Notes: generated by a model from the sequence alone, not told the origin. DNA of 64,000 nucleotides from Pseudomonas californiensis (GCF_021147775.1 NZ_JAGTPK010000003.1:62001-126000), one strand, 5' to 3'. Numbered from the stretch's first letter, positions 49,868 to 59,533 are shown. Translations and numbers: made by a program.

Positions 49868-51181
49868 ATGCCGTCCAGATCAAAAGCATGGTGGAGTATC
49901 GCGGCGGCGCTGATCGGCTTGACGATGGTCAGCGTCAGCCACGCTTCGACGGTACTCAAGGCACCCCGGGAGGTGGTCTGGCGGGACTTTCTCGGCGTCA
50001 ATGTCCAGTTTCAGTATTTCGACCCGATGATCTACGAACAGCAGATGGCACGGCTGGACGAGCTGGGGCTGAACTGGGTCAGGCTGACGATTCACTGGCC
50101 GGTCATCGAGCCGCAAAAAGACAAGCTGGCCCTGACCGAACTCGATGCCGCCATGGCAGCTATCAAGGCCCGTCACTACAACACCCTCGCCTATCTCGTC
50201 GGTTCGGCGCCGTTCGCCAGCAGCGCGCCGGCCAAGGCTGCGAGCCGTGATCAGTACCCGCCCAAGGACTTCGCCACCTTCGCTACACGTATGACTGCTC
50301 TCGCACAGCGCTATCCTGAAGTGGGCAACTGGCAAGTCTGGAACGAGCCCAATATCGTATGGCTGCCCAAGGAGGACCCGGTCGCTTACGGACGTCTGCT
50401 GACCACGACCGCCGATGCCATACGCGCCGTGCTGCCGGACAAAACCATCGTGACGGCCGGTATGGCCTACTACAGCCAGATGCACAGCACGCCCGGCTAC
50501 ATGCTTCAGACGTTGCTCGAAAATGGCCTGGGTACCCAGAACATAGTGGCGGCGTATCATCCCTACTCTGAATACCCGGAAGGTGACTCGGTCCCGGATC
50601 GCGATTTTCTGGTGCGTTCCAACGCAATGAATCAACTGCTGCACAGCAATGGCGTCAGCCAGGTGTGGGCTACCGAATGGGGCTGGTCGAGCTATGACGG
50701 CCCTGTCGAGATGCAGCACCTGATTGGCACCGCTGGCCAGGCCGACTTCACCCTGCGGCGGCTGGCGCTGATGAGCGCTCTCGACTTCCAGCGCATCTTT
50801 CTGTTCAACCTCAGCGACCTGGACGAGCGCGCTTCTGCCCGCGATCAGGGTTACGGCCTGCTCGACCTGCAAGCCATGCCCAAGCCGGTCTACACCGGAC
50901 TGAAAAACTTCCTGAGCATTACCGGGCCTCGCCTGTTGCCTGCCGAGCCGCCAGCGGTCAGCGAGGTCCCGGACGACTTGTATGCGGTGAGCTGGAGACG
51001 TGACGACGGCAAACATTTGCTGATGTTCTGGAGCGCCAAGGGTGCCACGCTGAATTTCCCGAACATCAATGACGCTGTGGTTCACGATCCGTTGACGGGA
51101 AGCCGGGTGCCCTTGTCCGGTACCCAGGGCATTACGCTGGCGCTCAAACCGACTTTGCAAATTCTGGAATGGAAGCCCTGA
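49868..51181 (+). CDS. pslG: Psl-degrading glycoside hydrolase PslG (GH39 family)
   Basis: The 437-residue protein has an N-terminal hydrophobic signal or anchor (WWSIAAALIGLTMVSVSHAS) and a TIM-barrel hydrolase domain. The acid/base E160 (WQVWNEPNIV) and the nucleophile E270 (WATEWGWSSYDG) are 110 residues apart, close to the spacing of E165 and E276 in P. aeruginosa PslG. A beta-sandwich C-terminal domain follows. PslG trims or releases Psl and is needed for normal production. It begins one base after the pslF stop. Confidence 0.92.
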   Translation: MPSRSKAWWSIAAALIGLTMVSVSHASTVLKAPREVVWRDFLGVNVQFQYFDPMIYEQQMARLDELGLNWVRLTIHWPVIEPQKDKLALTELDAAMAAIKARHYNTLAYLVGSAPFASSAPAKAASRDQYPPKDFATFATRMTALAQRYPEVGNWQVWNEPNIVWLPKEDPVAYGRLLTTTADAIRAVLPDKTIVTAGMAYYSQMHSTPGYMLQTLLENGLGTQNIVAAYHPYSEYPEGDSVPDRDFLVRSNAMNQLLHSNGVSQVWATEWGWSSYDGPVEMQHLIGTAGQADFTLRRLALMSALDFQRIFLFNLSDLDERASARDQGYGLLDLQAMPKPVYTGLKNFLSITGPRLLPAEPPAVSEVPDDLYAVSWRRDDGKHLLMFWSAKGATLNFPNINDAVVHDPLTGSRVPLSGTQGITLALKPTLQILEWKP

Positions 51182-51184
51182 CCG

Positions 51185-52402
51185 ATGCGCATACTCTGGA
51201 CGCTTCCTTATCTGCCCTGGCCCACTACCAGCGGCGGAAAAACCCGGGAATACCATTTATTGCGCAACCTGGCCGCAAGAGGCCATCGCATCACGTTGCT
51301 GGTTCAGTCCAAAACGCCACTGGATGACAAATGTCGCTCTGCACTGGAGCCCTGGCTGGAGCGCCTGATCGTGATCGATCGACGCCCGCTGTTAAGCCCT
51401 CGTACCCTGCTTGCAGTAGCTTTTGCCCCGCCGCCAATGCTGGCCAGCGTCAACGGTTACTCGCCCGCGCTTGAACAGGCGTTCGAACAATTGCTGCAGG
51501 AAGACTGGGACGTGATCCAGTTGCAGCACACCTATGCCTTCCAGCCGTTCGAAAGAGCGCTCAAGCAATCGGGCAAGCCGTTCATTCTGACCGAACACAA
51601 CGTGGAATCGGACCTGGGCTCAGCCAGCTATGAGCGCTTGCCGCGCTGGGCCAGTGCATTTGCCGCTTATGACCGCTGGCGTTATCGGCGCTGGGAGCAG
51701 CGGGTACTGCATCAGGCGGGTGAGCTGGTGGCCGTCACTGAAGACGATGCCAAGGTCTTGTCACGCCTGACCGGTAAAGCCACCTCCTACGTGGTCAACA
51801 GCGTCGACTGCGGTTATTACGCCAGTGTGCAGGCCGACCGCGCCAGTCAGCGTTTGCTGTTCATCGGCAACTACGAATACGGCCCCAACATCGACGCTGT
51901 CGAATGGGCGCTGGATGAAATCATGCCTCAGGTATGGACCAAATCACCAAACGTGCGTTTTGCGATTGGCGGCTTCGCATTGCCGCAATCCTGGCGCGAG
52001 CGCTGGACGGACCCACGTATCGAATGGCTGGGCTTCGTGCCCGACCTGCGCGAGCTTCAGGCAAAGGCCTCGGTATTCTTCGCGCCATTACGACAGGGCG
52101 GCGGCTCGAAATTGAAGATACTCGAAGCAATGGCCGCAGGGCTGCCCATCGTGACCACCGGCCAGGGTGTGTCGGGCCTTTCCGTCACCAATGGCGAACA
52201 GTATCTGGGCAGTGAAGAGACTGGCGGTCTGGCGCAACTGATCATCGACAACATTGATCAAGCGACACGCCTCAACCGGATCGGTGAAGCTGGACGCGCC
52301 TATGTGCGTACGCGGCATGACTGGTCCGTATCGGCGGCACAGCTGGAAGTTATCTACACCCGACTTATGCTCAACAGGCAAGGATCGCGCTCATGCGTAT
52401 AG
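51185..52402 (+). CDS. pslH: Glycosyltransferase family 4 protein PslH
   Basis: The 405-residue GT-B enzyme starts MRILWTLPYLPWPTTSGGKT. It shows FILTEHNVES in the N-terminal domain, RLLFIGNYEYGPNIDAVEWA in the donor domain, and VFFAPLRQGGGSKLKILEAMAAGLP near the C-terminus, the usual E-x7-E-type region. It lies 3 bp after pslG and overlaps pslI by 10 bp. It is the second of three visible transferases for the repeat unit. Confidence 0.88.
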   Translation: MRILWTLPYLPWPTTSGGKTREYHLLRNLAARGHRITLLVQSKTPLDDKCRSALEPWLERLIVIDRRPLLSPRTLLAVAFAPPPMLASVNGYSPALEQAFEQLLQEDWDVIQLQHTYAFQPFERALKQSGKPFILTEHNVESDLGSASYERLPRWASAFAAYDRWRYRRWEQRVLHQAGELVAVTEDDAKVLSRLTGKATSYVVNSVDCGYYASVQADRASQRLLFIGNYEYGPNIDAVEWALDEIMPQVWTKSPNVRFAIGGFALPQSWRERWTDPRIEWLGFVPDLRELQAKASVFFAPLRQGGGSKLKILEAMAAGLPIVTTGQGVSGLSVTNGEQYLGSEETGGLAQLIIDNIDQATRLNRIGEAGRAYVRTRHDWSVSAAQLEVIYTRLMLNRQGSRSCV

Positions 52403-53493
52403 GACTCGATTACCGCGCAGCCGCCGGTTATCCCACCAGCGGCATTGGCCGCCAGAACGCTGCGCTCGAAGCGGCCTTTCGTGCGCACCCCGACGTCCAG
52501 CTGCAGCTGTTCGGCGTTGCACCTTATGATCATCCGGTCCGTCGCCTGATTCACGCACCCAGGTGGGCCACACCTCTGGATTCAGTTCACCGCCTGCCCG
52601 ACAGGCTGCGTTTTGAAGGAATTTACCTGCCCAGGGCGCTAAGGGCCGCGGGCATCCAGGTCTACTTTGCCAACATCAATATGGGTCTGCCGCTGGGTCG
52701 TAAACCGGCGGACATGCGCTACGTATTGCAACTGCACGATCTGTTTCAGATCACCCAACAGAACAACCATGGTTCGCGTATCAAGGCGCGGATTTACCGG
52801 CTGACCGACTACCTGTCAATCGCCCACTCGTTGCGGGTGGCCGATCAGGTCTGGGTGCCGTCGCAATACACCGCTGGCGAAGTGGTGCGATTGTTTCCCA
52901 AGGTCCGTGACAAGCTGCGCATCGTGCCGCTGATGGTTGATGGCTTCAAGGGCGAGCCCGCGGATATCAGTCGCCTCCAGTTACCGGCCCGCTACTGGCT
53001 GTGCGTAGGCACCCGCGAGCCGCGCAAGAACATCAAATGGTTTGTCGACGCGTGGCAGACTGCGCGCATGCAATTTGTGGACACCCCGGATCTGGTGCTG
53101 GTCGGCGGAGCTGACCCACTCACCGAGGCCCAGCGCCAGTTGCAGGGGCTGCATGTGCTCAGCGGCCTCAACGACAACGAGCTGCAGGCGGTCTACACAA
53201 ACGCCGATCGGCTTTGGCAACCGTCATGGGGCGAAGGCTTTGGCCTGCCGGTGATCGAAGCGTTAAGCGTTGGCACCCGGGTTGCCGTCGCCACCGGTTC
53301 GTCGCTCGACGAAATCTCTCCTCCCGACAGCCCGCATTTTTCGCCGACTGACAGCGCCAGCCTTATCCACCTGATGGGCGCTTTGTCGAATGCGCCCGAA
53401 GAAGATCGACTGGTGGCCAAAGCCTGGGCGGCTCGCTACAACCTGGACGCCTTCTGCAAGCACGTGCAGGCCAGGCTTGAGGAGTTACGCTAA
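52393..53493 (+). CDS. pslI: Glycosyltransferase family 4 protein PslI
   Basis: The 366-residue mannosyltransferase-like protein begins MRIGLDYRAAAGYPTSGIGRQNAAL. It contains VWVPSQYTAGEVVRLFP, YWLCVGTREPRKNIKWFVDAW and LWQPSWGEGFGLPVIEALSVGT, all typical of GT4 mannosyltransferases. It overlaps pslH by 10 bp and pslJ by one base (TAATG). With PslF and PslH it gives three transferases plus the priming enzyme. Confidence 0.88.
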   Translation: MRIGLDYRAAAGYPTSGIGRQNAALEAAFRAHPDVQLQLFGVAPYDHPVRRLIHAPRWATPLDSVHRLPDRLRFEGIYLPRALRAAGIQVYFANINMGLPLGRKPADMRYVLQLHDLFQITQQNNHGSRIKARIYRLTDYLSIAHSLRVADQVWVPSQYTAGEVVRLFPKVRDKLRIVPLMVDGFKGEPADISRLQLPARYWLCVGTREPRKNIKWFVDAWQTARMQFVDTPDLVLVGGADPLTEAQRQLQGLHVLSGLNDNELQAVYTNADRLWQPSWGEGFGLPVIEALSVGTRVAVATGSSLDEISPPDSPHFSPTDSASLIHLMGALSNAPEEDRLVAKAWAARYNLDAFCKHVQARLEELR

Positions 53494-54908
53494 TGTCGCT
53501 GGCCATGCCCATAGGACTGTTTTTCAGTCTGCTGTTCGGCGTGATGCTGTGGCTGTTGCCCATGCCGTTTGTGTTGCTGGCGATTGTCGGGGTTGCCTCG
53601 ATCATCACGGTGATTCGACGCCCGGTGCGTGGGTTGTTGCTGTTCTGCGTGATTGGCACATTCATCCCGTATTCGACGGTGCAGATCGGCATCCGCACCA
53701 CGGTGTCTGAAGCGCTGATCATGCTGACGTGGGCAAGTTATCTGTTCCAGGCTGTCGTGAATCAGCAGGCTCGGATCCCGAACATGCTGCGCACTGAACG
53801 CCTGCTGGTGGCGCTGATGATATTCAGTGCCTTCCCTTTTCTGGTCGGCCAACTGACCATCGTGGTCGAGGGCAATGGCCCCATCAACTGGGTCCGCTGG
53901 CTGTTCAACCTGTCAGTGCTGTTTCTGGTACCGAGGTTGCTGACCGACTTGAAAACCCTGGAAAGCCTGATCATCGCCCTGCTCAGCGGCACGCTCCTGT
54001 TGCTGTTACTGTCCATTCCGATTTATCTGATCAGCGGCTCGGCACTCGCCATCACGCCTGTTCTGAGGGTGATGGGCTACAGCGGCGCGGACGTGCTGAG
54101 CGAAGCGCTGATATCGCTGGCCAGTCGCATGGGCTCGCCGTGGATGCACCCCAACGTGGCAGGCGGTGCGCTGGCAATGCTCGTACCACTGGCGTTCTGC
54201 TTTGGCATCACTCGCACCGGTTCCTCCCGCAAGCTCGGCCTCGCCGTCGCAGCGCTGGGGGCCATCGGTCTGTTACTGACCGGCTCACGCGGCGCACTGA
54301 TCAGTCTGGTCGCCGTCATGCTGTGGATGACCCGTCGGCGGATTCCTCACCTGGGCCGAATGTTGATGGGCGGCATCGCGGCAGGCCTGGTGCTGGTGAT
54401 GCTGTCACCGCCATTGCAGGACAGGCTGATGGGGCTGTTTTCCGATGACGACACCAGTACCGCCATTCGCTTTCTGGAGTACACCCACTTTCCCGACGCG
54501 ATGGCCACGTTCCCGTTCGGAATCGGCTTCAAGACCGACCCACCGGTACCTGGCTACACCGATTTCGGGATTTCCAACCTGTGGCTGAATTTCATCTACA
54601 AAATGGGCCTGCCCGGCATGCTGCTGTTCATCGCGGTGACGGTCAGTTGGTGGAAGGAAGTACGCCCCGCGCCTGGCCGCATCGTCCTGACTCCTGACAA
54701 CGCGATCAGCCTGGGCTGCATCACTGGCGTGCTTGCCGCGCTGTTCAGCGGTATCTTCGACCACTACTTCAGTTTCACCAACGTACTGGTGGCGCTGTTC
54801 TGGCTGTTGGTAGGCATCAGCCTGCATGAAAGCAGACGCCTGCGCGCAGCGGCTATCGTATCCCGCCACCCTCACGTTGACCTACCCGAGCAGAGAGCCT
54901 CCTCATGA
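53493..54908 (+). CDS. pslJ: Polysaccharide polymerase-like membrane protein PslJ
   Basis: The 471-residue polytopic protein has about eleven membrane helices and a Wzy/WaaL-type O-antigen ligase domain, with the conserved TGSRGALISLVAVMLWM helix and loop near residue 265. It is the likely polymerase or ligase of the Psl repeat unit in the periplasm. Its stop overlaps the following acyltransferase start by four bases (ATGA). Confidence 0.85.
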   Translation: MSLAMPIGLFFSLLFGVMLWLLPMPFVLLAIVGVASIITVIRRPVRGLLLFCVIGTFIPYSTVQIGIRTTVSEALIMLTWASYLFQAVVNQQARIPNMLRTERLLVALMIFSAFPFLVGQLTIVVEGNGPINWVRWLFNLSVLFLVPRLLTDLKTLESLIIALLSGTLLLLLLSIPIYLISGSALAITPVLRVMGYSGADVLSEALISLASRMGSPWMHPNVAGGALAMLVPLAFCFGITRTGSSRKLGLAVAALGAIGLLLTGSRGALISLVAVMLWMTRRRIPHLGRMLMGGIAAGLVLVMLSPPLQDRLMGLFSDDDTSTAIRFLEYTHFPDAMATFPFGIGFKTDPPVPGYTDFGISNLWLNFIYKMGLPGMLLFIAVTVSWWKEVRPAPGRIVLTPDNAISLGCITGVLAALFSGIFDHYFSFTNVLVALFWLLVGISLHESRRLRAAAIVSRHPHVDLPEQRASS

Positions 54909-55726
54909 AACACCGCATGTTGCACTCGCACAACCTCAGAGAGGCGCTGCCTGACTACGCTCGCAAGATGGGTGTCCCGCTTGAAGAGTTGCAGAGCACG
55001 TATCAGTGGATGCTGGACAACGAAGTGTGTTTTGAAACACGCATCAAGGACACCACCCTGTCGTTCATCTGCTATCTGAACATCGAGCCCCGGATCGAAC
55101 CACCGCTGGCCAGGCGTTTCTATCGAGTGCTGGCCGACGAGACACTGGGCGCACTGATACCCTTTTACGGCATCAACTGGCCCACGTTGCGCGACCGTAT
55201 GCTGCGCACCTGGGAGCAGTTCTACAACATGATCATCTGCAAAATCCCCAGCCATACCTTGCGCCTGCTGTGGCTGCGCATGGGCGGAGCAAAGATCGGC
55301 AAGGGTTCGACCGTCTGGCGCAACACCGAGATTCTGGGCGTGGACAGCCTGCGCATCGGCAACGACACCACCGTCGGCTGGCATTGCCAGCTGGATGCCC
55401 GCGGCGGCCTGGTGATCGGCGATCATGTGACCATTGCGTCTCATGTGCTGATCATTGCCGGCGGCCACGACCTCAATGAGCCCGAGTTCTGGGCGGTGGG
55501 TGGCCCGGTCTATATTCGCGACTACGCCTGGATCTGCAGCCGCGCCCTGCTCTCCTTCGGCGCCGATATCGGTGAGGGCGCGGTGGTCGGCGGCAACAGC
55601 GTCGTGTCAAAACCGATTCCGGCGTATGCCATTGTCAGTGGGCCGAATGCAGAGATCAAAGGCGAACGCGCCCGCAACCTCAACTACAAGGTGGGCGGCA
55701 AAGGCCTGTTCACCTTGTTCCACTGA
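54905..55726 (+). CDS. Hexapeptide-repeat acyltransferase (WcaF/LpxA-like) in the psl operon
   Basis: The 273-residue protein has a C-terminal left-handed beta-helix (from about residue 130: KIGKGSTVWRNTEILGVDSL, LVIGDHVTIASHVLIIAG) with the catalytic His in IAGGHDLN and IGEGAVVGGNSVVSKPIP near the end. It also has an extra N-terminal helical part of about 120 residues (ALPDYARKMGVPLEELQSTY...) that standard WcaF proteins lack. It probably transfers acetyl from acetyl-CoA to a sugar of the Psl unit. P. aeruginosa has no such gene between pslJ and pslK, but it has the membrane acyltransferase pslL, which is missing here. A replacement role is inferred. Confidence 0.8.
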   Translation: MKHRMLHSHNLREALPDYARKMGVPLEELQSTYQWMLDNEVCFETRIKDTTLSFICYLNIEPRIEPPLARRFYRVLADETLGALIPFYGINWPTLRDRMLRTWEQFYNMIICKIPSHTLRLLWLRMGGAKIGKGSTVWRNTEILGVDSLRIGNDTTVGWHCQLDARGGLVIGDHVTIASHVLIIAGGHDLNEPEFWAVGGPVYIRDYAWICSRALLSFGADIGEGAVVGGNSVVSKPIPAYAIVSGPNAEIKGERARNLNYKVGGKGLFTLFH

Positions 55727-55741
55727 TCAGAAGCGAAGCCG

Positions 55742-57157
55742 ATGCTTGGATCGACCCTATGGCTGACCCTCGCCACCCTGACCGGCCTGGCGGCCGGTTT
55801 TGCCCGTGAATGGCTGCTGGTCGCGTCCTGGGGCGCCGGTGGCCAGAGTGACGCTTTTCTGGTCTCGATGTTTCTGCCGGAAGCGCTTCGAATGTCGCTG
55901 GCTGCCGGGCTGCTCAGCGCCGCCGCGCTGCCGCTTTACCAGCAACGCGACGCTGATCGACAACAGCGGTGGCTGGGTGGGATGGCGCCGCGCCTGATTC
56001 TTTCAGGGGTGGTATTGAGCGCTGTATTGATGCTGGGCGCGGATGTTCTCGTGCGCCTGATCGGTCCCGGCCTGGACAGTGATGGCTTTGCGCAGGCTGC
56101 CAATGGTCTGCGCTGGCTGGCGTGGTCGGCGCCAGGATTTCTGCTCCATGCCCTGTTCTGCATCCCCTTGCAGGCGCGTTCGCGTTTCGTACTGGCAGGT
56201 TTGGGCTCGCTGCTGTTCAACTTGCCGCCAGTTCTCTATCTCGCATTGCTCGGTCACGACGCCACCCCCACAGGACTGGCAATGACCTGCCTGCTGGGCA
56301 GCGTACTGATGCCAGGCGTGCTGTTGCCGACGCTGTATCGCTCCGGCTGGCGACCCTGGCAGTGGCGACTGGAGACCGGTGCCATGCGCGAATTGTTACA
56401 GCGCATCGGCCCGCTGTTGAGCAGCAACCTGGCCAGCCAGGGCCTTGCGTTGCTGGAACGCATGGTCGCCTCACTGCTGGGCGAAGGCGCGGTGACCTGG
56501 GTCAATCTGGCGCGCAAGTTGATCAACCTGCCGTTGATTGCCTTGATGAGCCTGAACCAGGTGTTGCTGGGGCTGATGAGCGGCAGTGCGGGCGACCAAC
56601 GACTGGCCTTGCTGCGTCGAGGCCTGGCCAGTGCCACTCTGCTGACCTTGCCCGCCGTGGCAGGCCTGATTGGCGCGGCCAGCGCGCTGGTCGTACTCTT
56701 GTTGCCCAATCAGGCGGGCGGTGGTCCGCTACCAGAATTGCTCGCGTGGTTCGCTGTACCGCTGATGTTCGGCGCGTGGAACGCCTTGTTGGCGCGTTAT
56801 GCCTACGCGGCGGGCGACACCCGTTTGCCGCTCAACTGCGAATTGATCGGCAGCTTGTGCAACGCCGTGTTGCTGGGGACGCTGCCTTTTCTTTTCGGCC
56901 TCACCGGCATCGCGATTGCCGCGCTGGGCGGCGCGCTGGTGACAGGCGTGCTGTTGATGCGTCGGCAGGCACTGCTGTCGGCCTTGCCGTGGCGTAGCCA
57001 TTGGTTGCTGGCCAGTGCGCTGATGATCATCGCTGCCCTGTTGTTGCATCCGCTGCAGGACACTTGGCTGCAGCTGGCCCTGAGCTGCGCTTACGGTGCA
57101 GCATTGCTGATCGGCCTGGTGTTATGGTTGAAGCCCTGGCGTGCTGACGAATCTTGA
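55742..57157 (+). CDS. pslK: Lipid-linked oligosaccharide flippase PslK (MurJ/MviN-like)
   Basis: The 471-residue protein has 12-14 membrane helices and MOP-superfamily features: FAREWLLVASWGAGGQSDAFLV, LLSSNLASQGLALLERMVASLLGEGAVTWVNLARKLINLP-type central segment (about 215-260), and WFAVPLMFGAWNALLARYAYA. It should flip the undecaprenyl-linked repeat unit to the periplasm. It starts 15 bp after the acyltransferase and ends exactly where the convergent LysR gene ends, with no terminator visible between. Confidence 0.85.
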   Translation: MLGSTLWLTLATLTGLAAGFAREWLLVASWGAGGQSDAFLVSMFLPEALRMSLAAGLLSAAALPLYQQRDADRQQRWLGGMAPRLILSGVVLSAVLMLGADVLVRLIGPGLDSDGFAQAANGLRWLAWSAPGFLLHALFCIPLQARSRFVLAGLGSLLFNLPPVLYLALLGHDATPTGLAMTCLLGSVLMPGVLLPTLYRSGWRPWQWRLETGAMRELLQRIGPLLSSNLASQGLALLERMVASLLGEGAVTWVNLARKLINLPLIALMSLNQVLLGLMSGSAGDQRLALLRRGLASATLLTLPAVAGLIGAASALVVLLLPNQAGGGPLPELLAWFAVPLMFGAWNALLARYAYAAGDTRLPLNCELIGSLCNAVLLGTLPFLFGLTGIAIAALGGALVTGVLLMRRQALLSALPWRSHWLLASALMIIAALLLHPLQDTWLQLALSCAYGAALLIGLVLWLKPWRADES

Positions 57158-58072
57158 TCAGAGGTCCATCGGCGTATACGTAGCGCAGATCCGCTTGACG
57201 GTCTGGCGCAGCCAGCGATGCGCCTGATCCTGATCAAACCGCGGGTGCCAGGCCTGGGTCACAGAAATAGGTTCCAACCGCAACGGTATCGCGAACGGTC
57301 GCATGCGCAAGCCGAGGGTCTTCATGCCCCACACCATGGGTTCAGGCAGGGTAAGGATGAGGTCAGACTCGGCTACGCCGAAGATGGCCGAGTGAAAATG
57401 CGGCGTGATCAGCCCAATGCGCCGTTCAAGCCCCAGCGCGGCCAGTGCAGGATCGATCGGCCCACGTGCACGGCCTCTTCGTGACACGCTGACCTGATCG
57501 AACATCGCGAATCGCTCAGGCGTAATGGGTTCATCAAAAATGGGGTGCCCTTCCCGGACCAGCCCGCATGCACGCGTGTCAAACAGCCCCTGAACCTTGA
57601 TCTCCGGCCCATAGTTACGCCGCGTGGCGATATAAAGGTCGATCTTGCCCTCGCGCAACGAATCATCATCGTCAGGGCCTTCCGGTACAAAGCGCAACGT
57701 GCACTGCGGTGCGTCGAGCCTTATCGCCTCCAGCAACATCGCACCGAACGAGCCGAAAAACACATCGTTGGAGCGCACGTTGAAACAGCGCTCCAGCGTG
57801 CTCATGTCCACTTCGTCCGGCGTCTGAAAAACCTGTGCAGCCTGCTCGACCAGTTCACGAACCTGCGCCTGCATCGCCAGCGCACGAGGGGTCGGCACCA
57901 GGCCGCGCCCGGCACGCACCAGCACCGGATCACCCATGGCCTCACGAATACGGGTCAGGGTGCGGCTCATGGCAGCCGGGCTCAGGTGCATGCGCCGAGC
58001 CGCGCCCACAACACTGCCTTCGGCGAGCAAGGCATCCAGGGCGATCAACAGGTTCAGGTCAGGCAGTTGCAT
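57158..58072 (-). CDS. LysR-family transcriptional regulator
   Basis: The 304-residue protein has the LysR winged helix (LNLLIALDALLAEGSVVGAARRMHLSPAAMSRTLTRIREAMG, split across about residues 6-50) and a NodD/PcaQ-like substrate-binding domain. It is convergent with pslK, whose stop codon abuts its own stop codon with no space. It is divergent from the EthD-like gene at 58230, which is its most likely target. The effector is unknown. Confidence 0.9.
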   Translation of the reverse strand: MQLPDLNLLIALDALLAEGSVVGAARRMHLSPAAMSRTLTRIREAMGDPVLVRAGRGLVPTPRALAMQAQVRELVEQAAQVFQTPDEVDMSTLERCFNVRSNDVFFGSFGAMLLEAIRLDAPQCTLRFVPEGPDDDDSLREGKIDLYIATRRNYGPEIKVQGLFDTRACGLVREGHPIFDEPITPERFAMFDQVSVSRRGRARGPIDPALAALGLERRIGLITPHFHSAIFGVAESDLILTLPEPMVWGMKTLGLRMRPFAIPLRLEPISVTQAWHPRFDQDQAHRWLRQTVKRICATYTPMDL

Positions 58073-58229
58073 GGGGCATATCCATCATAGAGGCATCATC
58101 GTGGCGGGCGGATCATACCGCGAAGGGGCAGGACGACAGCGGACCATTAATGCGCTTGCGTGCCATATTTCTGGAACTTAGCGCGACGCTCAGGCACCTG
58201 ACATACACGTCTTTCAGAAGAGAACCGCC

Positions 58230-59147
58230 ATGCATACGTCAGAATTCGCCGGTGACTTCAGCGCCCGTGACTCACGAATCGCCATCAATTCCTACACCAC
58301 CGTTCTGCGCAGGACGGGCGTGCCTCACCATCTGTTCGCCACTTACTGGCGCGACGTGCACGGTCCGCTGTGCGCCCGCCTTGAAGGCCTTGGCTGGTAC
58401 GTTCAGCATCATCTATCGCGTGAACAGGACGCTCACTTGTGGCCGATCATCGACGAAGTAAAGCCGTTGGATGGCTATGTGCTGGACGGTGGCGTGGAGA
58501 TCGGTTTCATGAGCGAAGTCGATCAACAACGCTTCAAGAAGGCCAGCGCCATCCTGTTTTCGGATGAGCAGAACATGTTCGAAGAAACCCTTGCCTACGA
58601 CGTGCCGGACGGTTCGAACACGCTGGTGGATCGCCTGCCCGACCCGATTCCCAATGAAACGTCGGTTCTGGACCGGATGCATGTTCACTTTCATCTGGCT
58701 GACGGGAATCAGAATGCTGCCCGCGACGCGATCAAGAAGCTGGCCGCTGAAATGGCCAGCGCGTCGGCTGTGCTCAAGCTACGGCTGCACATGGCTGAAC
58801 CCTACGACAATCAACAACCGGCACCGCCCGCGCCCGACGTTGACCATCATGCCAGCGAGCCACGCTTGAACATCGTGGTCATGGAACTGGCATTCGAGTC
58901 TGCCTGGACGCGCCGCAGTTATTACGCCAGCGAGTCTTTCAAATCGATCACCCGTGGCATCAGCAAGCATGTGCGTTACATCACCCCATTCGGCGTCAGC
59001 GGGGTTTACACCTACGTGCGCGATGCGATCATGACCACCGCAGGCGTACGTGGCAGCCGACAGGCAGATCTGATCAATCAGCTCGGCGCGATCAACCAGA
59101 CCCATGATGACGTCGAAACGTTGTTTGGCGCAGCGCCCAAAGTCTGA
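58230..59147 (+). CDS. EthD-like dimeric alpha-beta barrel protein
   Basis: The 305-residue protein has an N-terminal segment like an EthD domain (TGVPHHLFATYWRDVHGPL, GWYVQHHL) and a second domain with similar HVHFHLADG and LNIVVMELAFESAW strands. These may form two ferredoxin-like modules. EthD-type proteins support or perform oxidative steps on small organic molecules; the substrate here is unknown. It is divergent from a LysR gene with 157 bp between. AGAAGAG precedes the ATG. Confidence 0.6.
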   Translation: MHTSEFAGDFSARDSRIAINSYTTVLRRTGVPHHLFATYWRDVHGPLCARLEGLGWYVQHHLSREQDAHLWPIIDEVKPLDGYVLDGGVEIGFMSEVDQQRFKKASAILFSDEQNMFEETLAYDVPDGSNTLVDRLPDPIPNETSVLDRMHVHFHLADGNQNAARDAIKKLAAEMASASAVLKLRLHMAEPYDNQQPAPPAPDVDHHASEPRLNIVVMELAFESAWTRRSYYASESFKSITRGISKHVRYITPFGVSGVYTYVRDAIMTTAGVRGSRQADLINQLGAINQTHDDVETLFGAAPKV

Positions 59148-59201
59148 GCCACTACCCGGATGAATCGAACCTGGATTTCTTTGCCCAAGGATTACCATTA
59201 C

Positions 59202-59510
59202 GTGAAGCAGCCAAGCGCCCTGTCCGCCCGCGAGGTCTACCAACAACTGCGAGACGCTGCCATGGGCACTCGTTCGCTAAGGCCTGTCGACGATCCCGCT
59301 GCCAGTGATGGGCAACGACAAGTCGACATCGAAGGGTGGCGGATAACCCTGGAAATGACCGACAACCAGCTTGGCCATTGCAGGCACTGCCGCAGCCCAG
59401 AGGGGCGCGAGGGCTCATTCGACAGCTGGCTGCGCACCGATCCGTTCAGCCTGCTGAGCGCCTGGGAACAGGCACAGATCGAACAGCTACTGGGCCGGAC
59501 TGACGGCTAG
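59202..59510 (+). CDS. Hypothetical protein (102 aa)
   Basis: The small protein contains ALSAREVYQQLRDAAMGTRSL and a tail rich in charged residues; two cysteines occur in GHCRHCRSP. I recall similar short proteins in Pseudomonas with the AREVYQ..RDAAMG pattern (possibly DUF7693) but know no function. AAGGA ten bases upstream supports the GTG at 59202; an ATG at 59160 in the same frame has no good ribosome site. It follows the EthD-like gene by 54 bp and could be co-transcribed. Confidence 0.55.
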   Translation: MKQPSALSAREVYQQLRDAAMGTRSLRPVDDPAASDGQRQVDIEGWRITLEMTDNQLGHCRHCRSPEGREGSFDSWLRTDPFSLLSAWEQAQIEQLLGRTDG

Positions 59511-59533
59511 CGCACCTGCTTCCATATCCAGGA

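Noticed and set aside
49880..51256. A 458-codon minus-strand frame opposite pslG
   Set aside because: Antisense shadow; the hydrolase on the plus strand has both catalytic glutamates intact.
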